The translations under genes were made by a program, and so were the position numbers. Of a DNA stretch of 64,000 nt, positions 1 to 7,996 are shown piece by piece; the stretch's first letter is position 1, and each line of letters begins with the position of its first letter. Source of the DNA: Muricomes sp049840515. GTDB lineage: Bacteria > Bacillota > Clostridia > Lachnospirales > Lachnospiraceae. The notes beneath the pieces are model-generated. The model saw nothing but the letters and a program-made list of their open reading frames with translations, did not search any database and was not told the DNA's origin. Location of the stretch: assembly GCA_049840515.1 (NCBI GenBank), contig JASGKW010000019.1:124001-188000 (forward strand). Direction: 5' to 3'.

Positions 1-717
1 TAAATGCTTTGTCCCGCTACACTTGTTTCCGCTGCTTTTACTGCAACAGGTATCATGGACTGATACACTTTTATTATCCTGCCATAATTCTGTTGTAAAC
101 TTTCTGCTGTCGCACGGGCAAGATTCGTCCCGCATATCTGCTAAAGTTAACAGAACCCCATCCACTTTTAATCCAGGATTGATTTGCCTTTGTACCTTGC
201 TAATTGTCCGCATAAGCTGTGTCATTCCTTTTAATGGCAGGTAATGAGCCTGTACCGGAACAATCACGCTATCAGCCGCTGCAAGAGCATTGATTGTCAG
301 CATACCTAAACTTGGCATACAATCAATGAGAACGTAATCATACTCTTTTTTTAGTTCACTCAGATAAGATTTCATGGTAAACTCCCGGCTCATGGCATTT
401 ACCAACGCTATTTCCATTCCTGATAATTCAATATTAGATGGGATAAGGTCTGCACCTTCATCATGGTGCAAAATCCCATCATGGCAATCGAATGGCTCAT
501 CACGGATTAATCTGTCCATTTGTGTTGCCAGTGTTGTAGGAAGATTGTCTTGCTCTGCCCACCCCAATGAAGTAGTCAAATCCCCCTGTGGGTCAGCATC
601 CACAAGTAACACACGCTTTCCTTTATTTGCGAGTCCAATGCCTAAGTTTACTGTAGTTGTAGTCTTTCCAGTTCCTCCTTTCTGATTAGCAATAGCAATT
701 ACCTTACATTTTGACAT
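1..717 (-). pseudogene. parA: ParA/Soj-family partition ATPase, frameshifted and cut by the window edge
   Basis: Translation from ATG at 717 gives a ParA-type P-loop ATPase. The deviant Walker A KGGTGKTT lies at about residues 13-20, DADPQGD at 40-46, and Walker B YDYVLIDCMPS near residue 120. Ribosome site AAAGGAGG lies about 10 nt upstream. ParA proteins drive plasmid or integrative-element partition, and this N-terminus resembles those of Tn1549/CTn-type elements (recall, not searched). At about 129 the frame shifts: after LLTLADMR the expected TNLARATAESL continues one frame over, consistent with one extra C in GTCCCGC. The 3' end lies outside the window. It follows the AT-rich cargo genes and probably belongs to the same mobile element. 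The shift may be a sequencing error, since similar single indels occur elsewhere in the window. Confidence 0.85.
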
Positions 718-845
718 CACAGTCTGCCTCCTTTCTCAAAAAATTTAATAGCCACTCCTTTGTTGGGATGGCTATGTACTAAAAATAGGCATGAAAAAAG
801 CCGATTGATATTCGTTTTTCAAAATCAATCGGCTATGTAACGCTT
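718..845 (-). repeat. parA-leader repeat, copy 1
   Basis: First of three related leader units (others near 2169-2295 and 4588-4660). Read on the minus strand it holds a terminator hairpin (AGCCGATTGAT/ATCAATCGGCT), the conserved block GCCTATTTTTAGTACATAGC, a second hairpin (ATAGCCAT...GTGGCTAT), then AAAGGAGG and the parA start. Copies 1 and 2 align almost throughout, including the first parA codons. The gene reading out of this copy is the real parA. Confidence 0.8.
794..834 (-). terminator. Rho-independent terminator in leader copy 1
   Basis: Eleven-bp perfect stem AGCCGATTGAT/ATCAATCGGCT with a 14-nt loop, followed on the minus strand by six T. It ends transcription from the gene at 871-1758 and sits upstream of parA, so it could also work as an attenuator. 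Confidence 0.8.
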
Positions 846-870
846 TTCTTATAAATTATTTTTATATGAG

Positions 871-1758
871 TTAATACCCTATATTATGTTGTAAACACCA
901 AATCAAAATATCTTCTGTCATTCTTAAAAACATTAAAGCATCCTCTTTGGATGGAATTTCTTCACCATGCGTTCCTAAACCAGACATCGCACTGTACATA
1001 CTTACAAATAATCTGTATCTATTGGCACCTTTTTTATTATTTAACCAATACGTAAAAATTTTTTTAATTGATACAAGTTGAGTATTGGAATTATCAACAA
1101 TATTCTCACCTGTTGCTACCAAAATACCTTTCGCATAATCATCCTGTGAGTCTAGTTTCTTAAAAAACCCTTCAAAAACACTTCTACTATTGTCCAAACA
1201 GCTTTTATACTCTGAATTTCCATAATTTGATATGGCCTCTAAATAATATGGCACTAAATCACCATGCTCCTGTTCCAACGCTGCCAATAAAAATGTCTTA
1301 TCTTCTTGTCTGTCAATAGCTCCTTCAGAAAACGCTGTCAATTGATATTTATACAAATCATCCTCATAATCGTCCTCTATATGTTCTCTTGTCAATTCAT
1401 ATCCAATTATCTCTAAATAATTGCTCAATATTTCAAAATCATTTTCTTCAATTTTTCGGGTTCTATCAAATATTTCTTTCAAAAAAGTTCCCAATGCTTG
1501 TTTATTACTTTCTATTTCTTGACAAATTGCAAAGCAAGCTTTAATTGGACTATATTTGGGATTATCGTTTTTCCAAATTTCATTCATACAATATGGAATC
1601 AAATCTGTTTTGTACTTGTCAACAAGAGATGATAGGCCTGCACATCTCAAAATAATTTCTCCATCTTCTGTTTGCTGAATAGCTCTGTCAAAATATTTTC
1701 CAAGTATACTATATGTCTTAGCTAAAACTATCTTTTCTTGTGAATCCAATTGAAACAT
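871..1758 (-). CDS. Hypothetical protein with HEPN/Abi_C-like C-terminus, candidate defence gene
   Basis: A 295-residue acidic, soluble, largely helical protein with no signal peptide or membrane segment. ATG at 1758 has a GAGGTGAG ribosome site. I do not recognise the N-terminal 200 residues. The C-terminus carries GLGTHGEEIPSKEDA (about 260-274) followed by a helix LRMTEDILIW. Such tails occur in abortive-infection (Abi_C) and HEPN-like proteins of unknown mechanism. It is AT-rich, lies between two copies of the parA leader repeat next to the Pycsar-like operon, and is therefore a plausible phage-defence cargo gene of the same element. Function is inference from context and a weak motif; there is no catalytic motif I can name with certainty. 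Confidence 0.75.
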   Translation of the reverse strand: MFQLDSQEKIVLAKTYSILGKYFDRAIQQTEDGEIILRCAGLSSLVDKYKTDLIPYCMNEIWKNDNPKYSPIKACFAICQEIESNKQALGTFLKEIFDRTRKIEENDFEILSNYLEIIGYELTREHIEDDYEDDLYKYQLTAFSEGAIDRQEDKTFLLAALEQEHGDLVPYYLEAISNYGNSEYKSCLDNSRSVFEGFFKKLDSQDDYAKGILVATGENIVDNSNTQLVSIKKIFTYWLNNKKGANRYRLFVSMYSAMSGLGTHGEEIPSKEDALMFLRMTEDILIWCLQHNIGY

Positions 1759-1964
1759 ATTCTTCTCACCTCATCTTATTTCATTCTCTCTATACGAATT
1801 TCCACCAAAATCAGTTGCAAATTCATTACCATGCAATCTATATACCCTCGCCTTCTCCTCCCCCATACTTCTCAATACGAAGAATCCCAAATAGCACATA
1901 TTAAGGTGCCCAAACGTTTTAAGGATATGAAATACTCTGCAACATATCCAGTTAGTCTTTATCT

Positions 1965-2168
1965 TTATTTATTATAATCTAATTGCAGCCTTTCAGCAAT
2001 CACATTATCAAATCCCAATCTTGCATATCTAAAGTCTACGTAGTCCTTTATCTCCTCCAACAATTTATGATAAATTATGATATACTGCAAATTTGAAGGA
2101 TAAAAAACATCAATTATAAGAGAATCATGGTAAACTCCCCTCATGGAAATTACTTTGTATTTTGACAT
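1965..2168 (-). pseudogene. Decayed parA fragment (67 codons)
   Basis: The open frame starts MSKYKVIS, nearly the same as the MSKCKVIA start of parA, and is preceded by the same leader and ribosome site (leader copy 2). A few codons later the DNA (plus strand 2126-2147) has TCATGGTAAACTCCC then CTCATGG. The same words occur inside parA at 372-395. The fragment therefore looks like a parA copy with a large internal deletion joining about codon 9 to about codon 107. The rest (IIDVFYPSN... to the stop) is not recognisable. It may still be translated, but no function is evident. Confidence 0.55.
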
Positions 2169-2295
2169 CACGGTCTGCCTCCTTTTCCGAAAAATTTAAT
2201 AGCCAATCCTTTTGCGTTGAATGGCTATGTACTAAAAATAGGCATAAAAAAGCCGATTAATTTTCATTTTCGAAAACTAATCGGCTATGTATCGT
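2169..2295 (-). repeat. parA-leader repeat, copy 2
   Basis: Matches copy 1 in order: terminator hairpin, block GCCTATTTTTAGTACATAGC, second hairpin (ATAGCCATTC...GATTGGCTAT), AAAAGGAGGCAGACCG, then ATGTCAAAAT. Stem bases differ in paired positions between copies (GATTGAT/ATCAATC versus GATTA/TAATC), so the structure is kept while the sequence drifts. Confidence 0.8.
2246..2286 (-). terminator. Rho-independent terminator in leader copy 2
   Basis: Stem AGCCGATTA/TAATCGGCT followed on the minus strand by TTTTTT. It lies 40 nt after the stop of the membrane-protein gene at 2326-2877 and probably ends the Pycsar-like operon. Confidence 0.75.
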
Positions 2296-2325
2296 TTCTT
2301 TCTATTCCTATAAAATATTCTACTC

Positions 2326-2877
2326 CTATAATACTTGCAAGCTACTACAAATAAAGTATAAGAAAATGCCACTAACAAAATAGTATAAACCATAATTAAA
2401 AAACTTAGCTTTCTTAGTACAAATTTGAGAATTAACGTAAATTTGTCCCTGTAAGTCCTTTAATAACTTTCCTTCTGAAATATAATCCATATCATTTTTT
2501 AAATCATCAAATGTTCTTTTAGCTATATCCGCAAAAAAGAACACTGACGTATCTATAGAGGTATTTTTCACTCTTGCTGTAAGCGCCATAATTAATGATG
2601 CGATAGATAATAAGCACAGTAGATATAAAGCAATAACCAATATACAAAAAAACACTTGTGCACATGATATTTGTTGAACACCATTTAGCTTGGATATCTC
2701 AATAAAAACTCTTGGTATTCCATTAGAAAAAACAAACCCCATTAAAACAGCTACAAAAGCCATAGTAAATGATATTTTTGCATCTATATTACTTATCCAA
2801 GAATTAACCATCTGTAAAGACTGATATGCATCTTCTTTTGTATAGCATCCAGTTGGCTGTGATGTGTCTTTCCCCAC
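2326..2877 (-). CDS. pycTM: Pycsar-TM-like membrane effector (DUF5706-like)
   Basis: A 183-residue protein starting at GTG 2877, just 3 nt after the stop of the upstream cyclase, with GAGGGGG as ribosome site. The N-terminal helix has the motif NSWISNIDAKISFTMAF (about 25-41), which resembles the WI.N.D.K.. opening of DUF5706 proteins. Hydrophobic segments lie at about 36-54, 74-104 and 163-180, giving three or four membrane passes with a soluble loop between. In known Pycsar systems a cyclase made on phage infection produces cCMP or cUMP, which activates a TM or TIR effector that damages the host cell. The gene pair and topology fit the TM type. Family assignment is from recalled motif and context; no search was run. 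Confidence 0.75.
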   Translation of the reverse strand: MGKDTSQPTGCYTKEDAYQSLQMVNSWISNIDAKISFTMAFVAVLMGFVFSNGIPRVFIEISKLNGVQQISCAQVFFCILVIALYLLCLLSIASLIMALTARVKNTSIDTSVFFFADIAKRTFDDLKNDMDYISEGKLLKDLQGQIYVNSQICTKKAKFFNYGLYYFVSGIFLYFICSSLQVL

Positions 2878-2880
2878 TCT

Positions 2881-4305
2881 CTAGTACCCCCTCATCTCTT
2901 TAAAGTTTTCCATATATCTTTCCCAATCAGCTTTTTGATTTTTACTATTTTTAATATTGTTGTCTAATGCTCCCCACAACTTCCATGTTAAATCTTCTCT
3001 TTTAGCCCACTGAATTGTTTCTCTTCTTAAATATACCCATGAAGACTTTGAAGCCATTACTACCATAACATCGTAAGCTTCTTTATACATCTTAAAATAA
3101 TCGTAAACAGTTATAAGATAGCAGTCTAATTCAATTGTAATATCTTCCTTTTCTTTTCCTAAATATCTTCCAAATTCATACAAATCATCAATAATATCAC
3201 ATATATCTGCTCCACCAAATTCATCCATAAAAGAGTATTTATTTACATAAACCTTTGCGAGAATATTCCTCAATTTACAATAATATAGTTCTACCATTTT
3301 ATAAGAAGTCTTGGCACTACTATCCTGTTCCTTTTCTGCTGCCATACGAGTCTTACATTCATTATTATATTTAGCCTCATATTCTGAATTTTCCTTCTGC
3401 AACTTATCCACCAATAAAACTAATTCCTTTTCTCTATCCACTAGCCTTTTTTGTAATCTTTCAATCTCAAGAATTCCTTCAGCTAATTGAAATGATGTGT
3501 CTTGACTAGCTGTATTATCGCTATCTACCTTTACTGGGTTTTCCAATTCTTTTACAAAGTCCAGATAATAATCTTGAACTACATATCCCTCGAATAACTT
3601 TGTTCCCTTATACTTAGCAGATTTTTTCCATATATCTGCTTCTTTTAAATTATTTGACAATGCTTTGTAAACATTTTTAGAAATAAATACTTCTCCACCT
3701 GAAGCAATATCCGAATACTTGCTGGCATGATTTGTAGTATTTCCTACCCAAACGCAATCTGTTTCATCCTCTCTCGTTTCATCAACTTCCACACCATACA
3801 TCCCGACCTTAGTAACTAATATTTTTCCATAGTCAATTCCAATACCACACTCAATTAACTTACCATTTACATTATTTTTTAGGTACTTATTTAAACTAAA
3901 ATCAATCACCGTGGAAAGACTTCTCGCACAATTTACCGCCTTATCGACAGCCTTTTCTGTAATACTTCCTTCCTCGTTAATAGAATCCATAAATACTCCC
4001 ATAATTCTATCTCCTAAGAACTGCCTTGTAACCCCACCATTTTTTCTCACACAATCAACTGCCATTCGCATAAATGAACGATAAATTTTAACCATACTTT
4101 TAGCCTGGCTATTCTCCGTAAGATATGTTGATTTACGAATATCTATAAATAAAATTGCAGGTTGTATCACATAGGTCTTATTATTGTCCTCCAATTCATC
4201 AATTGTAGGTGGTATATTGGACGCAATTTCTATCTGCTCAACAGGCTGCATAGTTATCTTTTTTAATCTATTATCAATATTATCAAAGTCTGATTTACTA
4301 AACAT
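2881..4305 (-). CDS. pycC: Class III nucleotide cyclase, Pycsar cyclase-like
   Basis: 474 residues, ATG at 4305 with GGAGG upstream. The catalytic domain spans about 45-245. It has the first metal site LFIDIRKST (D55), the second LGDRIMGVF (D99), and the downstream WVGNTTNHASKYSD (187-199), which matches the GN.VN.A.R/K.. helix of class III cyclases. A coiled coil follows at about 275-325, then a helical C-terminus (340-474) I cannot name. The DIRKST variant, the coupling to a small multi-pass membrane protein and the mobile-element setting point to the pyrimidine cyclases of the Pycsar defence system rather than a housekeeping adenylate cyclase. Product (cCMP, cUMP or purine) cannot be read from sequence alone. 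Confidence 0.8.
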   Translation of the reverse strand: MFSKSDFDNIDNRLKKITMQPVEQIEIASNIPPTIDELEDNNKTYVIQPAILFIDIRKSTYLTENSQAKSMVKIYRSFMRMAVDCVRKNGGVTRQFLGDRIMGVFMDSINEEGSITEKAVDKAVNCARSLSTVIDFSLNKYLKNNVNGKLIECGIGIDYGKILVTKVGMYGVEVDETREDETDCVWVGNTTNHASKYSDIASGGEVFISKNVYKALSNNLKEADIWKKSAKYKGTKLFEGYVVQDYYLDFVKELENPVKVDSDNTASQDTSFQLAEGILEIERLQKRLVDREKELVLLVDKLQKENSEYEAKYNNECKTRMAAEKEQDSSAKTSYKMVELYYCKLRNILAKVYVNKYSFMDEFGGADICDIIDDLYEFGRYLGKEKEDITIELDCYLITVYDYFKMYKEAYDVMVVMASKSSWVYLRRETIQWAKREDLTWKLWGALDNNIKNSKNQKADWERYMENFKEMRGY

Positions 4306-4587
4306 CTAAATCCTCCGTTCTTTTATTAACCACTCAAATGCTATCAACACTCTTATCTAACAATGTTATAATAAGTCACAAATTCCATTAGTCCATCTAA
4401 TATAGGCTAGCATGAAATCTCTCATTTAGTCTTTAACCTCCTTACAACCCAACCCAAAAAGTATTAAATATCCTTCATTTTAGTCCCAGATGCTCTGCAA
4501 GATATTTTACTTTTATCTGCTTTTATCAAATATTATAGTCCAATTACGAACTTTCGACAATCTCTACTTGATAAATTATCCCTTTGC

Positions 4588-4660
4588 AGATTAATGGCTA
4601 TGTACTAAAACAGACATAAAAAGCCGATTGATTTTTTTGAAATCAGTCGGCTTTGAAATA
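4588..4660 (-). repeat. parA-leader repeat, copy 3 (shortened)
   Basis: Keeps the terminator hairpin and the block TTTTAGTACATAGCCATTAA but lacks the second hairpin arm, ribosome site and parA start. It lies about 280 nt upstream of the cyclase gene. Confidence 0.7.
4617..4652 (-). terminator. Terminator-like hairpin in leader copy 3
   Basis: Stem AGCCGATTGATTT/AAATCAGTCGGCT with one non-identical pair, followed on the minus strand by TTTTT. Confidence 0.65.
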
Positions 4661-4865
4661 TTTTTTCAATTACTCCAAAATAATTTAAATAAAACCTTTT
4701 TTACTCTCCCCTCATGAGTGTAGGACCCCGTATTTAAGGCACTTTTATCAGTTGCAACTCTCTACAAGTATCCACAAAAGCAAATAGAATAAGCTATCCC
4801 CAGTTCAAATCTTCTATGGAAATAACACTTAAAAAGTGAATATTATAGTCTCATTTTTTCCCGCA

Positions 4866-4892
4866 CAAAAGCCCCGCCTATATAGACGGGGC
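4866..4892 (-). terminator. Terminator downstream of ppdK
   Basis: Eight-bp stem GCCCCGTC/GGCGGGGC (one G-T pair), loop TATATA, followed on the minus strand by TTTT. It lies 126 nt after the ppdK stop and probably ends that transcript. Confidence 0.7.
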
Positions 4893-4899
4893 CAAATGT

Positions 4900-5035
4900 T
4901 TAAATTATATACACTTCAACAGTGAGGTCATTCCATTGACCTTTTCGTAGGTAAGAGTCATTCTCCTCACGAAAAGCCTTTGCCTGCTCATAATCTATAC
5001 TAAATTCAAAGTATAAACTATTTGCCCTCCCCACT
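4900..5035 (-). other. Short open frame after ppdK, possible gene fragment
   Basis: A frame that starts inside ppdK stays open past its stop and reads SLYFEFSIDYEQAKAF... ending VEVYII at 4900, just before the terminator. The part beyond ppdK has ordinary amino-acid composition, unlike a random frame, but has no start or ribosome site of its own. It may be a remnant of a gene displaced by the neighbouring element, or chance. Confidence 0.25.
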
Positions 5036-7648
5036 ACGTATAGCTGCCTGTGCTGCTGCCAGTCTTGCGATTGGCACACGGAATGGTGAGCAAGATACAT
5101 AGTCCAGCCCAAGTTTGTTGCAGAATTCTACAGAACTTGGATCTCCGCCGTGCTCGCCGCAGATACCTACGTGCAGGTTTGGATTTACTGGTTTTCCTAA
5201 GCTGATTGACATTTCCATCAACTTGCCAACACCTGTCTGGTCAAGCTTTGCAAATGGGTCACTCTCAAAAATCTTAGTATCATAGTATGCATCTAAGAAT
5301 TTACCAGCATCATCACGTGAGAAGCCGTATGTCATCTGTGTCAGGTCGTTTGTACCGAAGCAGAAGAAGTCAGCTTCTGAAGCAATTTTATCTGCTGTAA
5401 GTGCTGCTCTTGGAATCTCAATCATTGTTCCCACCTGATATTTCAGGCTGCTTCCTGCTGCTGCGATTTCAGCGTCTGCTGTCTCAACAACAATATTCTT
5501 TACAAACTTGAACTCTTTGATATCGCCAATCAATGGAATCATGATTTCCGGGCAAACGCTCCAGTCAGCGTGTGCTTTCTGTACGTTGATAGCTGCACGG
5601 ATAATCGCCTTCGTCTGCATTTTTGCAATCTCTGGGTATGTCACAGCCAGACGGCATCCACGATGTCCCATCATTGGGTTGAACTCATGAAGTGAATCAA
5701 TGATTGCTTTAATCTGCTCTACAGTCTTGCCCTGAGTGTCAGCCAGCTTCTTAATGTCAGCTTCCTCTGTTGGAACGAACTCATGAAGCGGTGGATCAAG
5801 GAAACGGATTGTTACAGGATTTCCTTCAAGAGCCTCATAGAGAGCTTCAAAGTCTGCCTGCTGTACTGGAAGAATCTTCTCCAGTGCTGCTTCTCTTTCT
5901 TCTACTGTATCTGAACAAATCATTTCACGGAATGCATCAATTCTGTGACCTTCAAAGAACATGTGCTCTGTACGGCAAAGACCGATACCCTCTGCTCCAC
6001 TCGCGAGCTTTCTTAGCATCTTCCGGTGTATCTGCATTTGTACGAACTTTCATTGTTCTGTACTTGTCAGCCCACCCCATAAGTCTTCCGAACTCGCCGG
6101 CAATTGTAGCATCCACTGTAGCAATTAATCCATCATAGATGTTACCTGTTGAACCATCAAGAGAGATTGCATCTCCTTCATGATATTCTTTTCCGCCAAG
6201 TGTAAATTTCTTGTTTGCTTCGTCCATTACGATATCGCCGCATCCAGATACACAGCATGTACCCATACCACGCGCAACAACGGCAGCATGTGATGTCATA
6301 CCACCACGTACAGTCAGGATTCCCTGTGCAGCCTTCATACCTTCGATATCTTCCGGAGATGTCTCAAGACGTACAAGTACAACTTTCTCGCCTCTTGCAG
6401 CCCACTCTTTTGCATCGTTAGCAGTAAATACAATCTTACCGCATGCAGCTCCTGGTGAAGCGCCGAGTGCCTTTCCGATTGGTGTTGCAGCTTTCAGTGC
6501 AGCAGCATCAAACTGTGGGTGAAGCAATGTATCCAGGTTTCTTGGCTCAATCATGCTTACAGCTTTTTCTTCTGTAATTTTGCCTTCATCTACCAAATCG
6601 CAAGCGATTTTCAAAGCAGCCTGAGCTGTTCTCTTACCATTACGTGTCTGCAGCATGTAAAGGTTCTTATCTTCGATAGTGAACTCCATGTCCTGCATGT
6701 CTCTGTAGTGATCTTCAAGTTTATTGCAGATTCCTACAAACTGTTCAAAAACTTCCGGCATAACTTCTGCCAGCTGAGCAATCTTCTGAGGTGTACGAAC
6801 GCCGGCAACAACGTCCTCTCCCTGAGCATTAATCAGGAATTCTCCCATAAGTGCTTTCTCTCCTGTAGCAGGGTCACGTGTAAATGCAACACCTGTACCT
6901 GATGTATCACCCATGTTACCAAATGCCATCATCTGTACGTTGACAGCAGTTCCCCATGAGTAAGGAATATCATTATCACGGCGGTATACATTTGCTCTTG
7001 GGTTGTCCCATGAACGGAACACGGCTTTAACTGCTCCCATCAGCTGCTCTTTTGGATCAGCAGGGAAGTCTGCACCGATTTTGTTTTTATATTCTTCTTT
7101 AAACTGTCCAGCGAGAGACTGTAAATCCTCTGCTGTCAGGTCAGTATCTTGTGAAACACCTTTTTCCTCTTTCATCTTGTCGATAAGCTCTTCAAAATAC
7201 TTCTTACCAACCTCCATAACAACGTCAGAGTACATCTGGATAAATCTTCTATAGCAATCCCAAGCCCAGCGTGGATTACCTGATTTTTCAGCCAACACAT
7301 TGACAACTTCTTCATTTAAGCCAAGGTTAGGATTGTATCCATCATACCAGGCATAGAAGCTCTTGAACCTGAACGAACAGAAACAAGAAGCGGATTCTCT
7401 TTGTCACCAAATTTCTTTCCAGTAACTTCTTCCATCTTAACGATAGCGTCCATAATCTGATCCATGATTTCATCATTAATCTTCTCGCCATCTTCATAGT
7501 ACTGGGTACAAGCTTCAGTTGTGATTGTAAATCCCTGTGGTACCGGAAGACCTAAATTCGTCATCTCAGCAAGGTTCGCACCTTTACCGCCAAGCAGGTT
7601 TCTCATGGTTGCGTTACCTTCTGTAAACATATAAACCCATTTTGCCAT
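5018..7648 (-). pseudogene. ppdK: Pyruvate, phosphate dikinase (two frameshifts)
   Basis: Interconverts pyruvate + ATP + Pi with PEP + AMP + PPi; in anaerobes it often works glycolytically. ATG at 7648 follows TTAGGAGG. Three frames together give about 876 residues, the usual length. The N-terminal ATP-grasp starts WVYMFTEGN. The phosphohistidine domain has GGMTSHAAVVARG (catalytic His near nt 6290). The C-terminal PEP/pyruvate barrel carries DLTQMTYGFSRDD and CGEHGGDP. Breaks: near 7329 one base is missing (ILTLA-stop instead of IL.LGLNEE), and near 6000 the frame shifts again within AREW/SGAEGIGLCRTEH. All domains and active-site motifs survive, so sequencing indels are likelier than real loss, especially as this enzyme is central to metabolism. 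Confidence 0.9.
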
Positions 7649-7699
7649 GTTTAATGACCTCCTAATTTTTCAATAAAATTGCACTAAGTCGCATATAAT

Positions 7700-7728
7700 A
7701 TTCTAATGGTTTTGCTTAACTCCGTCAA
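7700..7728 (-). promoter_or_regulatory. Sigma-A-type promoter of ppdK
   Basis: Minus-strand TTGACG (7723-7728), 17-nt spacer, TAGAAT (7700-7705), about 50 nt upstream of the ppdK start. The remaining intergenic stretch to sstT is AT-rich without a gene. Confidence 0.7.
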
Positions 7729-7950
7729 GCGTTTTGTCCTTATTTCTATATATTTTGTAATATTTATATTTCTTCCTCATTCTCCCACATAAAATAGTAA
7801 ATTATGTCATTATTTCACTACTTTATTTTCCCCCTTCCAGGGGAAATATGTAATTGTATACAAGGGATACTTTTTAAATCGTTATTAGCGTAGCATTGTT
7901 GCTGTTTTTTTGATATAATAAGCTTTCTTATTGAAAAAAATATTGAAAGA

Positions 7951-7996
7951 GAGAGGAGGCGGATATGCCACGTTAGCATATCTGTAAAATGCAGCA
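7951..7996 (+). promoter_or_regulatory. sstT translation leader with hairpin between ribosome site and start
   Basis: A strong AGGAGG (7954-7959) is followed at once by hairpin GATATGC/GCATATC (7962-7968 and 7976-7982), and only then, 38 nt from the ribosome site, by the sstT ATG at 7997. The ribosome site is correctly spaced for a three-codon frame ATG CCA CGT TAG (7965-7976) inside the hairpin. A second mini-frame ATG CAG CAA TGA (7989-8000) overlaps the sstT start. Either the hairpin brings the ribosome site near the start, or short leader frames couple translation. Confidence 0.45.

Larger units (their letters stand above)
4306..4860. other. AT-rich intergenic region at the mobile-element edge
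   Basis: No convincing gene in 555 nt. It contains leader repeat copy 3 and presumably the cyclase promoter, for which I see no clear -35/-10 pair. The border between the AT-rich element and the chromosomal ppdK region should lie here or just beyond, but only one end is visible, so no attachment repeat can be identified. Confidence 0.5.

Noticed and set aside
1750..1977. Plus-strand 75-codon frame between cargo genes
   Set aside because: Overlaps the start and leader of the minus-strand hypothetical gene and has no ribosome site.
2881..4305. Housekeeping adenylate cyclase
   Set aside because: The DIRKST variant, AT-rich mobile setting and coupled TM protein fit a defence cyclase better, though substrate is unproven.
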